Assembly: GCF_902686445.1 (NCBI RefSeq)
Contig: NC_062227.1
Span: forward strand, 16,406,178 to 16,470,177
DNA from: Sciurus carolinensis
Taxonomy: Eukaryota; Chordata; Mammalia; Rodentia; Sciuridae
Direction of reading: 5' to 3'
DNA length: 64,000 nt
Below the pieces are notes generated by a model. That model did no database searches and had not been told where the DNA came from. It was given only the letters and a program-made list of their open reading frames with translations. Positions 1 through 8,913 of the stretch are shown here, in pieces; the first letter of the stretch is position 1; every line of letters starts with the position of its first letter. Made by a program: the position numbers and the translations under genes.

Positions 1-1436
1 ATTGGTCTAAAATTTTCTTCCCTTGATGTGTCTTTTCCTGGTTTGGGTATGAGGGTGATATTAGCTTCATAGAATGAGTTTGGTAGGGTACCCTCCTTTT
101 CTATTTCCTGGAATACTTTGAGAAGTATTGGAATGAGTTCTTCTTTGAAGGTCTTGTAGAACTTGTCTGAGAATCCGTCTGGTCCTGGACTTTTCTTGGA
201 TGGTATGTTTTCGATGACTTCTTCTATTTTGTTGCTTGATATTGACCTGTTTATATTGGGTATGTCCTCCTGGTTCAGTTTGGGAGGAGCATATGTCTCT
301 CGAAATCTTTCAGTGTCTTTGGTATTTTCTATTTTGTTGGAATACAAGTTTTCAAAGTAGCTTCTCATTATGTCATGTATTTCAGTGGTGTCTGTCATGA
401 TATTTCCTTTTTCATCATGAATTTTAGTAAGTTAAGTTTTCTCTCTTCTCTTTGTTAGTGTGACTAAGGGTTTGTCTATTTTGTTTACTTTTTCAAAGAA
501 CCAACTTTTTGTTTTGTCAATTTTTTTGAATTGTTTCTTTTCTTTCAATTTCATTGATTTCAGCTCTGATTTTTAATGATTTCCTGTCTTCTACTACTTT
601 TGCTGTTATTCTGTTCTTTTTGTTCTAGGGATTTGAGCTTTAACATTAGGTCATTTAGTTGTTGACTTTTCATTCTTTTCTTGAATGTGCTCCATGCAAT
701 GAATTTTCCTCTTAGTACTGCTTTCATAATGTCCCAGAGATTTGATATGTTGTATCGTCATTCTCATTGACGTCTAAGAATTTTTTATCTCTTCCCTGAT
801 TTTTCTGTTATCCATGTTTCATTAAATAGCATATTATTTAGTCTCAAGGTACTGGAGTAATTTTTGTTTTTTATTTTGTCATTGATTTCTAATTTCATTC
901 CATTATGATCTGATAGAACACAAGGTATTATCTTCATTTTTTTGCATTTCCTAAGGGCTGCTTTGTGGCATAATATATGGTCTGTTTTTGAGAAGGTTCC
1001 ATGTGCTGCTGAGAAGAAAGCATATTCGCTTGTTTTTGGATGGAATATTCTATATATATTTGTTAAGTCTAGGTTATTAATTGTGTTATTGATTTCTATG
1101 ATTTCTTTATTTAGTTTTTTTTTTTTGGAAGATCTATCCAGTGGTGACAGCAGTATGTTAAAGTCACCCAGAATTATTGTGTTTTGGTCTATTTGGTTCC
1201 TGGAATTGAGAAGGATTTGTTTGATGTACATGGATGCACCATTTTTGGGGACATAAATATTTATGATTGTTATGTCTTCCTGATTTATGGTTCCCTTAAG
1301 CAGTATGAAATGTCCCTCTTTATCCCTTCTGACTAACTTTGGCTTGAAGTCCACTTTATCTGAAATAAGAATGGAAACTCTTGCTATTTTACTGAATTTG
1401 TGTGCGTGGTATGTTTTTTTTTCCCATTCTTTCACC
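1..1436 (-). pseudogene. L1-A ORF2 fragment (endonuclease and linker)
   Basis: ORF2p is the L1 endonuclease/reverse transcriptase that nicks target DNA and primes cDNA on it. From 1436 down to 785 the minus strand reads the apurinic-type endonuclease. Visible motifs are LGDFN, the NIY stretch, and SDHNGMKLEI, the SDH catalytic signature. Below 785 the frame is lost but the nucleotide text matches L1-D from about 42,200 down to 41,400. The open frame runs upstream into the 5' LTR and starts with LTR-derived residues (to 1519); that chimera is accidental. No RT catalytic motif is inside this part. Confidence 0.85.
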
Positions 1437-1442
1437 TTTAGT
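1437..1442. repeat. Target site duplication, left (TTTAGT)
   Basis: Six-base direct repeat bordering the provirus; the second copy is at 7544-7549. Six bases is the usual size for betaretroviral and IAP-type integrases. Confidence 0.93.
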
Positions 1443-1842
1443 TGTTGAGGGCCGTCTTGGACAAGATGGCACCTGGCAGTGAGCGAAAGGGCACTGGCTA
1501 CCAAAATAAGGAAGTACACAAAAAGGCTGCTTGCTGTTACCAGTTCATTGGAGACTTATGAAGTGTTAACGCCTGGCTCAAGGATTGGCTATCTAATATC
1601 GTGCCATGCGTGGACAGCTCGTGATTTATATAGTGTTATGCTGGCATTCCTCTGCATGCTCTCCTGTGTAATAATTGGCTGATAAGCTAGGAGCCTGGGG
1701 GAGGAGAGGGGGAGAGAGAAGAAGAAGGAAGATAGGGGGAGAAGCAACAGGAGACAGAGAAACAGGGAGGTCGCAATAAATCTCATCAAACTAAAGAGTA
1801 GTAGTGTCTCCTTTCTCCACACTGGTTCTGCTGGATGGAACA
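1443..1842 (+). repeat. 5' LTR of the provirus
   Basis: 400 bp, from TGTTGAGGGC to GATGGAACA. It has a TATA-like TTTATATA at 1625-1632, a purine-rich block at about 1690-1770 and a polyadenylation signal AATAAA at 1775-1780. Against the 3' LTR it shows scattered substitutions and lacks a short stretch present there just before ATTGGCTGATAAGC. Confidence 0.94.
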
Positions 1843-1844
1843 AG

Positions 1845-1862
1845 TGGTGGCCCATATGGGGA
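1845..1862 (+). other. Primer binding site, tRNA-Lys-like
   Basis: Two bases after the LTR the text is TGGTGGCCCATATGGGGA. The TGG-G--CCC frame and the TGGGG end fit a decayed tRNA-Lys(1,2) primer site of the type used by type D betaretroviruses, with CpG loss. The tRNA assignment is inference. Confidence 0.6.
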
Positions 1863-1895
1863 ACTTCTTTCTCCTTCTGTGTCCTCCCAGGTAAA

Positions 1896-1985
1896 TAACT
1901 TAAGGTAAGCTATAGGAAAACTAAGTAACTTAAGGTAAGCTATAGGAAAACTAAGTAACTTAAGGTAAGTTACAGGAATACTGTA
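1896..1985 (+). repeat. 30-bp leader tandem array with repeated splice-donor motif
   Basis: Three consecutive 30-bp units at 1896, 1926 and 1956, the third diverged at its end. Each contains AAGGTAAG, a good 5' splice-site match, with GTAAG at 1905, 1935 and 1965. A further CCCAGGTAAAT lies just upstream, with its GT at 1891. The position between the primer site and gag is where a retrovirus keeps the major donor for env mRNA. Confidence 0.9.
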
Positions 1986-2028
1986 GGATAAACTCCCAGA
2001 AATCTCTGGCCAGAGTGTATAAGAGGGA

Positions 2029-2228
2029 ATCACATAACCCTGGTAAAGGGAGTCCATAGAACCCCAGTAAAGGGAGACCACATAATCCTGGTAAAGGGAG
2101 TCTACATAACCCTGGTAAAGGGAGGCCACATAACCCTGTTAAAGGGAGTCTACATAACCCCGGTAAAGGGAGTCTACATAACCCCGGTAAAGGGAGTCTA
2201 CATAACCCCAGTAAAGGGAGGTCTCATA
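2029..2228 (+). repeat. 24-bp leader tandem array
   Basis: Eight consecutive 24-bp units at 2029, 2053, 2077, 2101, 2125, 2149, 2173 and 2197, then a partial unit. The consensus resembles TCTACATAACCC, then GGTAAAGGGAG. Most units contain GGTAAAG, a weaker donor-like word. It lies directly before gag. The apparent minus-strand protein across it is a repeat artefact. Confidence 0.93.
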
Positions 2229-2236
2229 ACTCCAGA

Positions 2237-3020
2237 ATGGGGTCACAGTGTCAAAAAATCAAATGATAAAAGTCATACAAGATGTGCTTAAGGCTAATGG
2301 AACTGCCATAAAACAATCTACTGTAGCAGCATATGTAACCACATTGGCCAATGTTAGTCCTTGGTTTTTGGAAGAGGGAGTTCTAAATATTTCACAATGG
2401 GAACTTCATAAAGAGGATCTTATCAAAGCAGAAATGAAATCCCCGTTACCTAGAGGTACTTTTCCCATGTGGCAGCTCATTAAGGAATGTCTAACATCTG
2501 AGAAAGGCAGAATAAAAACTTTAGTAGAAAAAGGAAATATGTGTCTGGAAGAGATAAAGGAACAACTAAGTGTAACTTCTCAAAAAGAGGAAGAAGAGGA
2601 AGAGGAGCTTACCGGGGAGGAATTAAAAAGAGCATCAGGGATACGGTTGCCCCCACCTGTTATGTCAGGAAGGAACACCAATCCCTTCCTGGAGGCAGCT
2701 GCCTGCCCTCTATATCTCCCAAGGTACCCTTGGGAGGAGTTAGATCATGCTATAAATCAGATGGGTTTTTCACCACGGGGAGAAGAAACCCCCATTAAGG
2801 AAACCTCAGTAGTCCCACAATTCTTCCCTGTGCTAGAGGACCAAAATAGACAAAGATTCCACCAACCTCTGGATTTCAAAACAGTAAAAAATTTTAAGGA
2901 AGCAATAGCTACATACAGTCCACAGGCTCCATTTACAATTAGTGTGCTGAAATCAGTATGGGGACTAAATTTAGTGCCAGAAGATTGGAAAAGGACTAGG
3001 AAAAAATTTACAAGGTGTTA
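2237..3020 (+). pseudogene. gag: gag relic (matrix to N-terminal capsid)
   Basis: Gag is the structural polyprotein of the virus particle. An ATG at 2237 starts with Met-Gly, as expected for a myristoylated betaretroviral Gag, but that frame closes after nine codons. The long frame begins one base-shift later at about 2248 and runs to 3057. It shows a matrix-like helical start (QMIKVIQDVLKANG), a strongly acidic run (residues 113-119), then a capsid-type N-terminus (FFPVLEDQ, then FKTVKNFKEAIATYSPQAPF). At about 3000-3020 the Gag text stops and pol-type text begins. The rest of capsid, nucleocapsid, dUTPase and protease are absent, which indicates a large internal deletion. Not functional. 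Confidence 0.85.
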
Positions 3021-3842
3021 CCTGCCCCATTCAAGCCAAAGGACAAACAGGGACTAAGGGGCTGGGTTTTTTGGAGGGGCCACTGAACCATTAAAGATAA
3101 CATGGAAATCCAATAATCCTATCTGGGTCCCCCAGTGGCCCCTTTCAAAAGAAAAAATAGAGGTGACCCAGGAAATAGTTAGTCAACAATTATAAGAAAA
3201 CCATATCATTCCTTCCACTTCCCCTTGGAATACACCCATTATTGTCATAAAAATGAAGTCTGGGAAAAGGCGACTCTTACAAGATCTGAGAGCCATAAAT
3301 TCCAGTATGTAGATTATGGGCCAGTGCAACTGGGTCTCCCCTCATTAGCTGCTATTCCAAAACATTATCATATTAGCTCTATAGACATAAAAGATTGTTT
3401 CTTTTCCATTCCTGTGCATCCCGAGGGTAGTCCTCGATTTGCCTTTTCTGTTCCTTCTTTAAATAATGAAGGGCCTAATACTAGATACCAATGGGTGGTC
3501 CTTCCCCAGGGAATGGCAAATAGTCCCACTATGTGTCAAATATATGTTGGCCAGGCTATATCACAGATTAGACAGAATTATAAAGAACTTTATTGCCTCC
3601 ATTATATGGATGATATTCTTTTGGCTCATAGGGAACAGGAGACTTTATTAGGGGTATTTGACAATATTATTGAAACCCTAGGAAAATGGGGATTACATGT
3701 GGCCCCAGAAAAGGTGCAAACCCACAGCCCTATTACCTTTCTAGGACATCAAATATTAGATACCTGTGTTAGGCCACAAAAAATTCAATTAGCCACAGAA
3801 AAGCTTAAGACTCTAAATGATTTCCAAAAATGTATTAGGTGA
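3021..3842 (+). pseudogene. pol: pol relic: reverse transcriptase
   Basis: RT copies viral RNA to DNA. Text begins near 3058 with an RT N-terminal signature (ITWKSNNPIWVPQWPL) in frame 1, meets a stop at 3193-3195, and runs on ([20 protein letters not shown], then QDLRAINS) until about 3306. There it shifts to the frame that is open to 3842. The fingers/palm region is clear: SSIDIKDCFFSIPV with the first catalytic Asp, VVLPQGMANSPTMCQ, and the YMDD catalytic box at 3603-3614, intact. A FLGHQI connection motif follows. At 3817-3842 the reading frame shifts again into the RNase H frame. Confidence 0.93.
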
Positions 3843-4800
3843 TATAAATTGGATAAGGCCAAATTTGGGAATCACCACTGGTCAACTTAAGCCTTTGTTT
3901 GATATTCTCCAAGGAGACTCAGACCCTACATCCTCCAGAAAGTTAGCTCCTGAAGGTAGAAAAGCCTTGAGGTTAGTAGAACAAGCTTTAGAAAATACTC
4001 ATAGTGATAGAGTTGATCTATTCTTGCTTTTTAGCCTCCTAGTGTTAGATTCTGAATATACTCCTACAGGTCTATTGTGGCAGACTGGACCCCTGATATG
4101 GATCCATTTGCCATTGTCCCCCCAAAATATTGTTTCCCCGTATCCTGTGATGGTGGCACTTCTAGTTGCATTAGGACCTAAGAGAGCCCTTCGAGTTTTT
4201 GGAGTTCATCCTCAGATAGTTATTGTCCCATACATGGCAAAACAGATTGAAATACTAGTTAACAATAATGAAGATTGGGCAATTGTCTATTGTTCCACCA
4301 TGGCCACATTTGATAATCACTTGCCAAGTTCACCTATTATCAGCTTCTTCACAAGACATCCTGTTATTTTCCCTCAGGTTGTTAAGGCTCAACCTATCCC
4401 AGCAGCAATAACAATCTTTACAGATGGCTCCTCCTCTGGTACAGCTACAGTAGTTTCTGATAAAGTACAGACTATTATTACTTCTCATAAGTCTGCTCAA
4501 AAAACTGAACTAGAAGCAATAATAACTGCCTTACAAACATTTCCTGAGGAACCTTTAAATATTTATACTGACAGTCTCTATATTGCCCAGCTTATGCCAC
4601 AGTTTGAGACAGCTGGACCCATTAGTCCTTAATCTATCTTATAGCAATGCTTTTATCAAGTACAAACTCTTCTATGGACTTGCAAAGAACCTTTATATAT
4701 AGGCCATATCAGAGCACATTCAGGCTTACCTGGGCCTTTAGCTCAAGGAAATTCTACTGCAGACTCAGCTACTCGAGATCCTCATGTATTTAATATTGTA
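3817..4800 (+). pseudogene. pol: pol relic: RT connection and RNase H
   Basis: RNase H removes the RNA strand during reverse transcription. The frame 3817-4632 contains the connection domain (IRPNLGITTGQLKPLFDIL) and three of the active-site motifs: TIFTDGSSSG (about 4415), the Glu in KTELEAII (about 4504) and the Asp in IYTDSLYIA (about 4566). After the stop at 4630-4632 the same frame continues with GHIRAHSGLPGPLAQGNS (about 4702), a typical late RNase H loop and last active-site segment. The region ends in the integrase N-terminus. Confidence 0.88.
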
Positions 4801-5671
4801 GAAGAAGCAATTAATTTCCATAAAGATTTTCATGTCAATGCTACTATTCTCAAAATAAAATATAACATTACAAAAGAACAATATAGTAAATAGAACCAGA
4901 AATATAGTAAAACAGTGTCCTGCCTGTGTGCCTCATTTATCTATTCCCCATTTTGGAGTCAATCCTAGAGGACTCCTACCAAATCATCTATGACAGATGG
5001 ATGTCACTCATATCCCTGAATTTGGTACTTTAAGATTTGTACATGTAACTGTAGATACCTACTCAGGACATATATTTGCTACTGCCCATACAGGGGAAAA
5101 GACAAAAGATGTAATCAGTCATTGCCTTCAAGTCTTTGCTACTATGGGAAGGCCAAAATCATTTAAAACAGATAATGGGCCTGCATATACTTCTTCATTT
5201 CAACAGTTTTGCTCAAAGTTTAATATCTATCATTCTACAGGATTGCCCTACAATCCACAAGGACATGCTATCGTGGAAAGGGCTAATCAAACATTAAAAG
5301 TCTGCTTAACTAAACAAAAAGGGGGAATAGGGGCATTAGCCCCTCCCAAGAACAGACTTAACCTTGCATTATTCACCCTCAATTTTTAAAATTTGGATGC
5401 TATGGGCTGTACTGCGGCTGATAGACATTTTAGTGGAAAGTCTGGTGGCCATCCACAAGCAATGTGGAAAGACATCTTGACTGGGTCCTGGAAAGGACCT
5501 GATGCAGTATTAATTTGGGGGCAAGGATCTGTTTGTGTTTTTCCTCAGGACCAACAACAACCTATCTGGGTCCCAGAGCGCTTGGTAAGAACTATCCATA
5601 AGAAAGAAAATGGCACCAAAACACAAAATGATGGTGGTGGTGGTAAGCCAGCTGTTGTTAGCTCTTCCTAA
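4801..5671 (+). pseudogene. pol: pol relic: integrase
   Basis: Integrase joins viral DNA to the host. The zinc-binding HHCC region is recognisable: FHKDFH at about 4812, and CPAC at about 4918 in another frame. A stop at 4991-4993 lies just before QMDVTHI. The catalytic core is complete: Asp at 5000-5002, Asp at 5171-5173 ([10 protein letters not shown]) and Glu at 5276-5278 ([10 protein letters not shown]), giving the D-D-35-E spacing. One in-frame stop at 5387-5389 separates the core from the C-terminal DNA-binding part (GSWKGPDAVLIWGQGSVCVF, then WVPERLVRTI), which is typical of betaretroviral and IAP-type integrases. The end overlaps the env start by about 60 bases. Confidence 0.93.
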
Positions 5672-6271
5672 AACTTTTGGGGATATATTCTGGGCACTGC
5701 TATCCATATGGCCTATTCCCTTGCCTATTACTCATGATGCACAAGTTTTCCCTCAATTATTTCCTAGTACAGAACTTCTAGGTAGCCCTTACCTACCAGC
5801 TGGTTCCACTGTAAAGCCACTTATTCTAGTCTAAACTTCAAGTTAAGAGGTAGTCTTTGCTTCCTCTGGTTAGCCACCTTAGAAACTGCCATGATACAGG
5901 GAGGTAGTCTCTCTCTCATTCAATAAAGGTGCGGTCAAAAGCAAGTCTATATAAAGGGAAGTAATACACCTATTTATAGTTACACAGAGTGTGAGGCCAA
6001 TTTCACTTCCTTTAATCAATCTTCCCCCCCTACTCCGGTATGTGTCATGTCTCCATTTGTGTTCATTCTGTCTAACAGTTCTAAGTTTAATATTAACATT
6101 ATTAATAACAATGATAATGATACTGAGGTCCTTAACTGCGCTAACCAAGAGTGTTATGTATCTAGTTGTTGGGATGCTTCATTATTTCCTCTGGCTGTGA
6201 TTGCCAGGATTCCTAAATTTATTCCACTCCCAGTGACTTTAAATCATAGTGAGTGGAATTTTCTACCCATG
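5610..6271 (+). pseudogene. env: env relic: signal peptide and shortened SU
   Basis: The ATG at 5610 overlaps the end of pol in another frame, the usual betaretroviral arrangement. The first about 30 residues look like a signal peptide (MMVVVVSQLLLALPKTFG). The frame closes at 5834. Remaining SU-like text continues in other frames with Asn-rich, glycosylation-type sequence (6047-6170). Only about 650 bases separate the signal from the cleavage site, much shorter than a full receptor-binding subunit, so SU is deleted as well as frameshifted. Confidence 0.78.
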
Positions 6272-6964
6272 AGAGCAAAAAGAGATTTTGGTATCTCAGC
6301 CATTATAGCCATTGCTGTTGCTGTGGTAGCTGCTGTGGCTGCTGCCACTGCTGCTGGACTTGCCCTAGGAACTGCTATTCCTACTGCTCACACTCTCAAC
6401 AATCTGTCACGAGCCACTGCCAAAGCATTGACAGCCCAGTAAAACATCAATGCACATCTCACCACGGGAATCCTGATTCTAAACCAAAGAGTGAACTTAC
6501 TACAAGAACAAGTGGACATGTTGACTGTTACCACACAAACGGGCTGTCTAGTGCATGCCCAAGCACTATGTGTTACCCCTATACCCTATTCTAATATTAC
6601 TGCTGCTGCAAATCTGTCCAAATACCTTGGAAGCATGCTTAATGGGACATGGACTAAAGAGTTTATTAATTTGACTACCCTGTTAAGAAATTCTATATTT
6701 GTGGTAAATAGTACTCAGGTCAAGTTTCCAGGTATGCCAGAAACCATTAGTTTCTTACAGTCAGCATTACAATTTGGTAAACAATGGATGGGAAGTTTTG
6801 CTATGATGGGATTGTTGTTCTTGCTGTTATTATTGCTGCCCAGATATCTGTTGTCTCTAAGGAGTCATCAAAGATGGCAAGGCTTAGTGGTACAGCAAGC
6901 CCTTATGGCCATGGATCAAGGCTCTGATCTGCATATTTGGCTTTCCCAATTACAGGGTTGGTAG
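6272..6964 (+). pseudogene. env: env relic: transmembrane subunit, one in-frame stop
   Basis: A furin-type site RAKR is at 6272-6283. It is followed by an Ala/Ile-rich fusion peptide (about 6284-6380), a heptad-type helix (LNNLSRATAKAL), a C-x7-C disulphide loop (about 6541-6573), glycosylation sites (NIT, NGT, NLT, NST), a membrane anchor (FAMMGLLFLLLLLL, about 6797-6840) and a short cytoplasmic tail ending at 6964. One TAA stop (6440-6442) interrupts an otherwise single reading frame. The two-Cys loop resembles MMTV/HERV-K-type TM rather than the CX6CC gamma/type D form. Confidence 0.88.
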
Positions 6965-7095
6965 TCAAAGATGGGTAAGCACAGGGTGGACTTTATACCA
7001 ACCTAAGACAGGGATCAAAGCATGCCAACAGCTCTTTGACTCCCAATGACGGGTAAGGATAAAGTCTGACTCTGGCACCTAAGACAGACACAGTC
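6965..7095 (+). promoter_or_regulatory. Constitutive transport element-like RNA
   Basis: Between the env stop and the polypurine tract are two half-elements. Each pairs a GGGTAAG word with a downstream CCTAAGACAG word: CAAAGATGGGTAAG (6966-6979) with CCAACCTAAGACAGG (6998-7012), and CAATGACGGGTAAG (7044-7057) with CACCTAAGACAGA (7076-7088). This two-fold arrangement and its position match the CTE of type D retroviruses, whose two internal loops bind the export receptor NXF1/TAP so unspliced RNA can leave the nucleus. Seen: words, order and position. Inferred: folding and NXF1 binding. Confidence 0.85.
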
Positions 7096-7116
7096 ACTGT
7101 CCTTTTCTTTAATAAT

Positions 7117-7129
7117 AAAAAGGGGGAGC
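7117..7129 (+). other. Polypurine tract
   Basis: AAAAAGGGGGAG directly before the 3' LTR; the plus-strand primer for reverse transcription. It is intact and followed by one base before the TG of the LTR. Confidence 0.92.
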
Positions 7130-7543
7130 TGTTGAGGGCTGTCTTGGACAAGATGGCACCTGGCAGTGAGCCAAAGGGCACTGGCTACCAAAATAAGGAA
7201 GACCCAAAAAGGTTGCTTGCTGTTACTAGTTCCTTGGAGACTTATGACATGTTAACGCCTGGCTCAAGGATTGGCTATCTAATATCATGCTGTGTGTGGA
7301 CAGCTCATGATTTATATAGTGTTATGCTGGCATTCCTCTGCATGCTCTCCCATGTGAGAGAAAGCTTTGCTTTAATTGGCTGATAAGCTAGGAGCCTGGG
7401 GGAGGAGAGAGGGAGAGAGAAGAAGGAGGAAGATAGGGGGAGAAGCAACAGGAGACAGAGAAACAGGGAGGATGCAATAAATCTCGTCAAACTAAAGAGT
7501 AGTAGTGTCTCCTTTCTCTGCTCCAGTTCTGCTGGATGGAACA
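7130..7543 (+). repeat. 3' LTR of the provirus
   Basis: 414 bp, TG to CA, with TTTATATA at 7311-7318 and AATAAA at 7476-7481. It is collinear with the 5' LTR. The main difference is an extra stretch around 7351-7375 (GTGAGAGAAAGCTTTG) that the 5' LTR lacks, plus scattered substitutions, several of them CpG decay on one side or the other. That divergence indicates an old insertion. Confidence 0.94.
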
Positions 7544-7549
7544 TTTAGT
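7544..7549. repeat. Target site duplication, right (TTTAGT)
   Basis: Partner of 1437-1442; L1-A text resumes immediately after it. Confidence 0.93.
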
Positions 7550-7720
7550 CTGTGGATGTCTTTTTCTATGAGATGGGTCTTTTGAAGGCATCATATTGTT
7601 GGGTCTTTCTTTTTAATCCATTTTGCCAGTTTATGACTTTTGATTGGTGAGTTAAGGCCATTAATGTTCAGGGTTATTATTGAGATATGATTTGTATTCC
7701 CAGTCATTTGGGCTTATTTT
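7550..7720 (-). pseudogene. L1-A ORF2 5' end
   Basis: First about 55 codons of ORF2 of the same L1, cut from the rest by the provirus. The text matches the ORF2 start in L1-D near 42850-43017 (residues of the type HISIITLNVNGLNS at the endonuclease N-terminus). Frame is not maintained. Confidence 0.75.
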
Positions 7721-7834
7721 AGGTTTTTAACTTGACTTGTTTTCTCCTTTGAATGGATTTTTCTTTAAGGTAGTTCCTCCCTGTGCTGACCTACATTATT
7801 GTTTTTCATTTTCTCTTCTTAGAATATTTTGTTG

Positions 7835-8913
7835 AGAATATTCTGTAGTGCAGGCTTTCTATTTGTAAATTCTTTTAACTTTTGTTTATCATGGAAGGAT
7901 TTTACTTCATCTTCATTCTGAAGGTAAGTTTTGCTGGGTATAGGATTCTTGGTTGGCAACCATATTCTTTCAGAGCTTGAAATATGTTGTTCCAGGCCTT
8001 TCTAACTTTTAGAGTCTGGGCTGAGAAATCTACTGCTATCTGTTTTGGTTTCCCCTATATGTAATCTGGGGAAACCCAGATATGTATATGTAATTTTTCT
8101 CTCAGAGCCTTCAAAATCCTATCTTTATTTTGTTGGTTAAGCATTTTCATTATAATGTGTCTTGGAGTGGATCTGTTGTGATTTTGTGCATTTGGTGTTC
8201 TGTAAGCCTGTTGTATTTGATTTTCCATTTCGTTCTTCAGACTTGGGAAATGTTCTGATATTATTTCATTGAATAGGTTGTTGGTTCCTTTGATTTGTAT
8301 CTCTGTGCCTTCCTCAATTCTGATAATTCTTAAATTTGACCTTTCTATGATGTCTCATAGTTCTTGGAGATTCTTGATTTCTTACCATCTTCTCTGTTTG
8401 GGCAACTTTATTTTCAAGACTAAATAATTTGTCTTCATTGTCTGAGGTTGTGTCTTCCAAGTGGTCTACTCTTTTTTTTTTTTTTGTGGTACTAGGGATC
8501 AAACTCAGGGCCTTGTGCTTGTGAGGGAAGCACTCTACTAGCTGAGCTATCTCCCCGGCCCCCAAGTGGTCTATTCTTTTGGTGATGCTTTCTATTGAGT
8601 TTTTTATTTGGTTTATTATTTCCTTCATTTCATGGATTTCCACTTGGTTTTTTTTCTTTTTTTGAGAATCTATCTATTTGTTGAAATGATCTTTTGCTTC
8701 CTGCAGTTTCTCTTTCAACTACTTATCGGTATGATCATTCATTGCCTGCCTTTGCTCTCTTATTTCATCCTTTGCCTCATGAATCATCTTAATTATGTAT
8801 AATTTGAAGTCCTTTTCTGACATTTCTTCTACCATACTCTCACTGGGTTCTATTAATAAAGAATCAAGATTTGTTTGGATCATTTTCTTCCCTTGTTTTT
8901 TTATCTTGTTCAT
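7835..8913 (-). pseudogene. L1-A ORF1 relic
   Basis: ORF1p is the L1 RNA-binding, coiled-coil chaperone. The start at 8913 gives MNKIKKQGKKMIQTNLDSL, matching the N-terminus of the ORF1 in L1-B (27111). An acidic, coiled-coil type region with ESMVEEMSEKDFKLYIIKMI follows. It carries only one unit of the 11-residue coiled-coil repeat that is duplicated or triplicated in the other L1 copies. The frame stops at 8719. Past that the ORF is interrupted by a SINE at 8472-8561 and several shifts. Confidence 0.8.
8472..8561 (-). mobile_element. ID-type SINE inserted in L1-A ORF1
   Basis: On the minus strand this reads a tRNA-like head with A box (TAGCTCAGCTAGTAGAGTG) and B box near the CCCTGAGTTTGATCC word, followed by an A tail seen as a T run at 8472-8485. 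It is flanked by CCAAGTGGTCTACTC (8457-8471) and CCAAGTGGTCTATTC (8562-8576), a 15-bp target duplication with one mismatch. It is the same family as the copy at 11218. Confidence 0.88.

Larger units (their letters stand above)
1443..7543 (+). mobile_element. Class II (betaretrovirus-like) endogenous provirus, defective
   Basis: The order is 5' LTR, primer site, leader arrays, gag, pol (RT, RNase H, integrase), env, a CTE-like element, polypurine tract and 3' LTR. LTRs begin TG and end CA, with a 6-bp target duplication. Pol motifs, a pol/env overlap, the Lys-type primer site and the CTE-like element all point to a betaretrovirus. The C-terminal half of CA, NC and protease are missing between gag and RT, and most of SU is missing. 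Pol has at least two frameshifts and several stops. It sits inside L1-A in the opposite orientation. Confidence 0.93.

Noticed and set aside
785..1519. Functional 244-residue protein gene
   Set aside because: It is an L1 endonuclease fragment whose frame happens to run into the antisense of the 5' LTR.
2029..2228. CRISPR-like or protein-coding repeat array
   Set aside because: Units are directly adjacent 24-mers with no spacers, located in a retroviral leader. The minus-strand frame over it (to 2129) is only the repeat read through.
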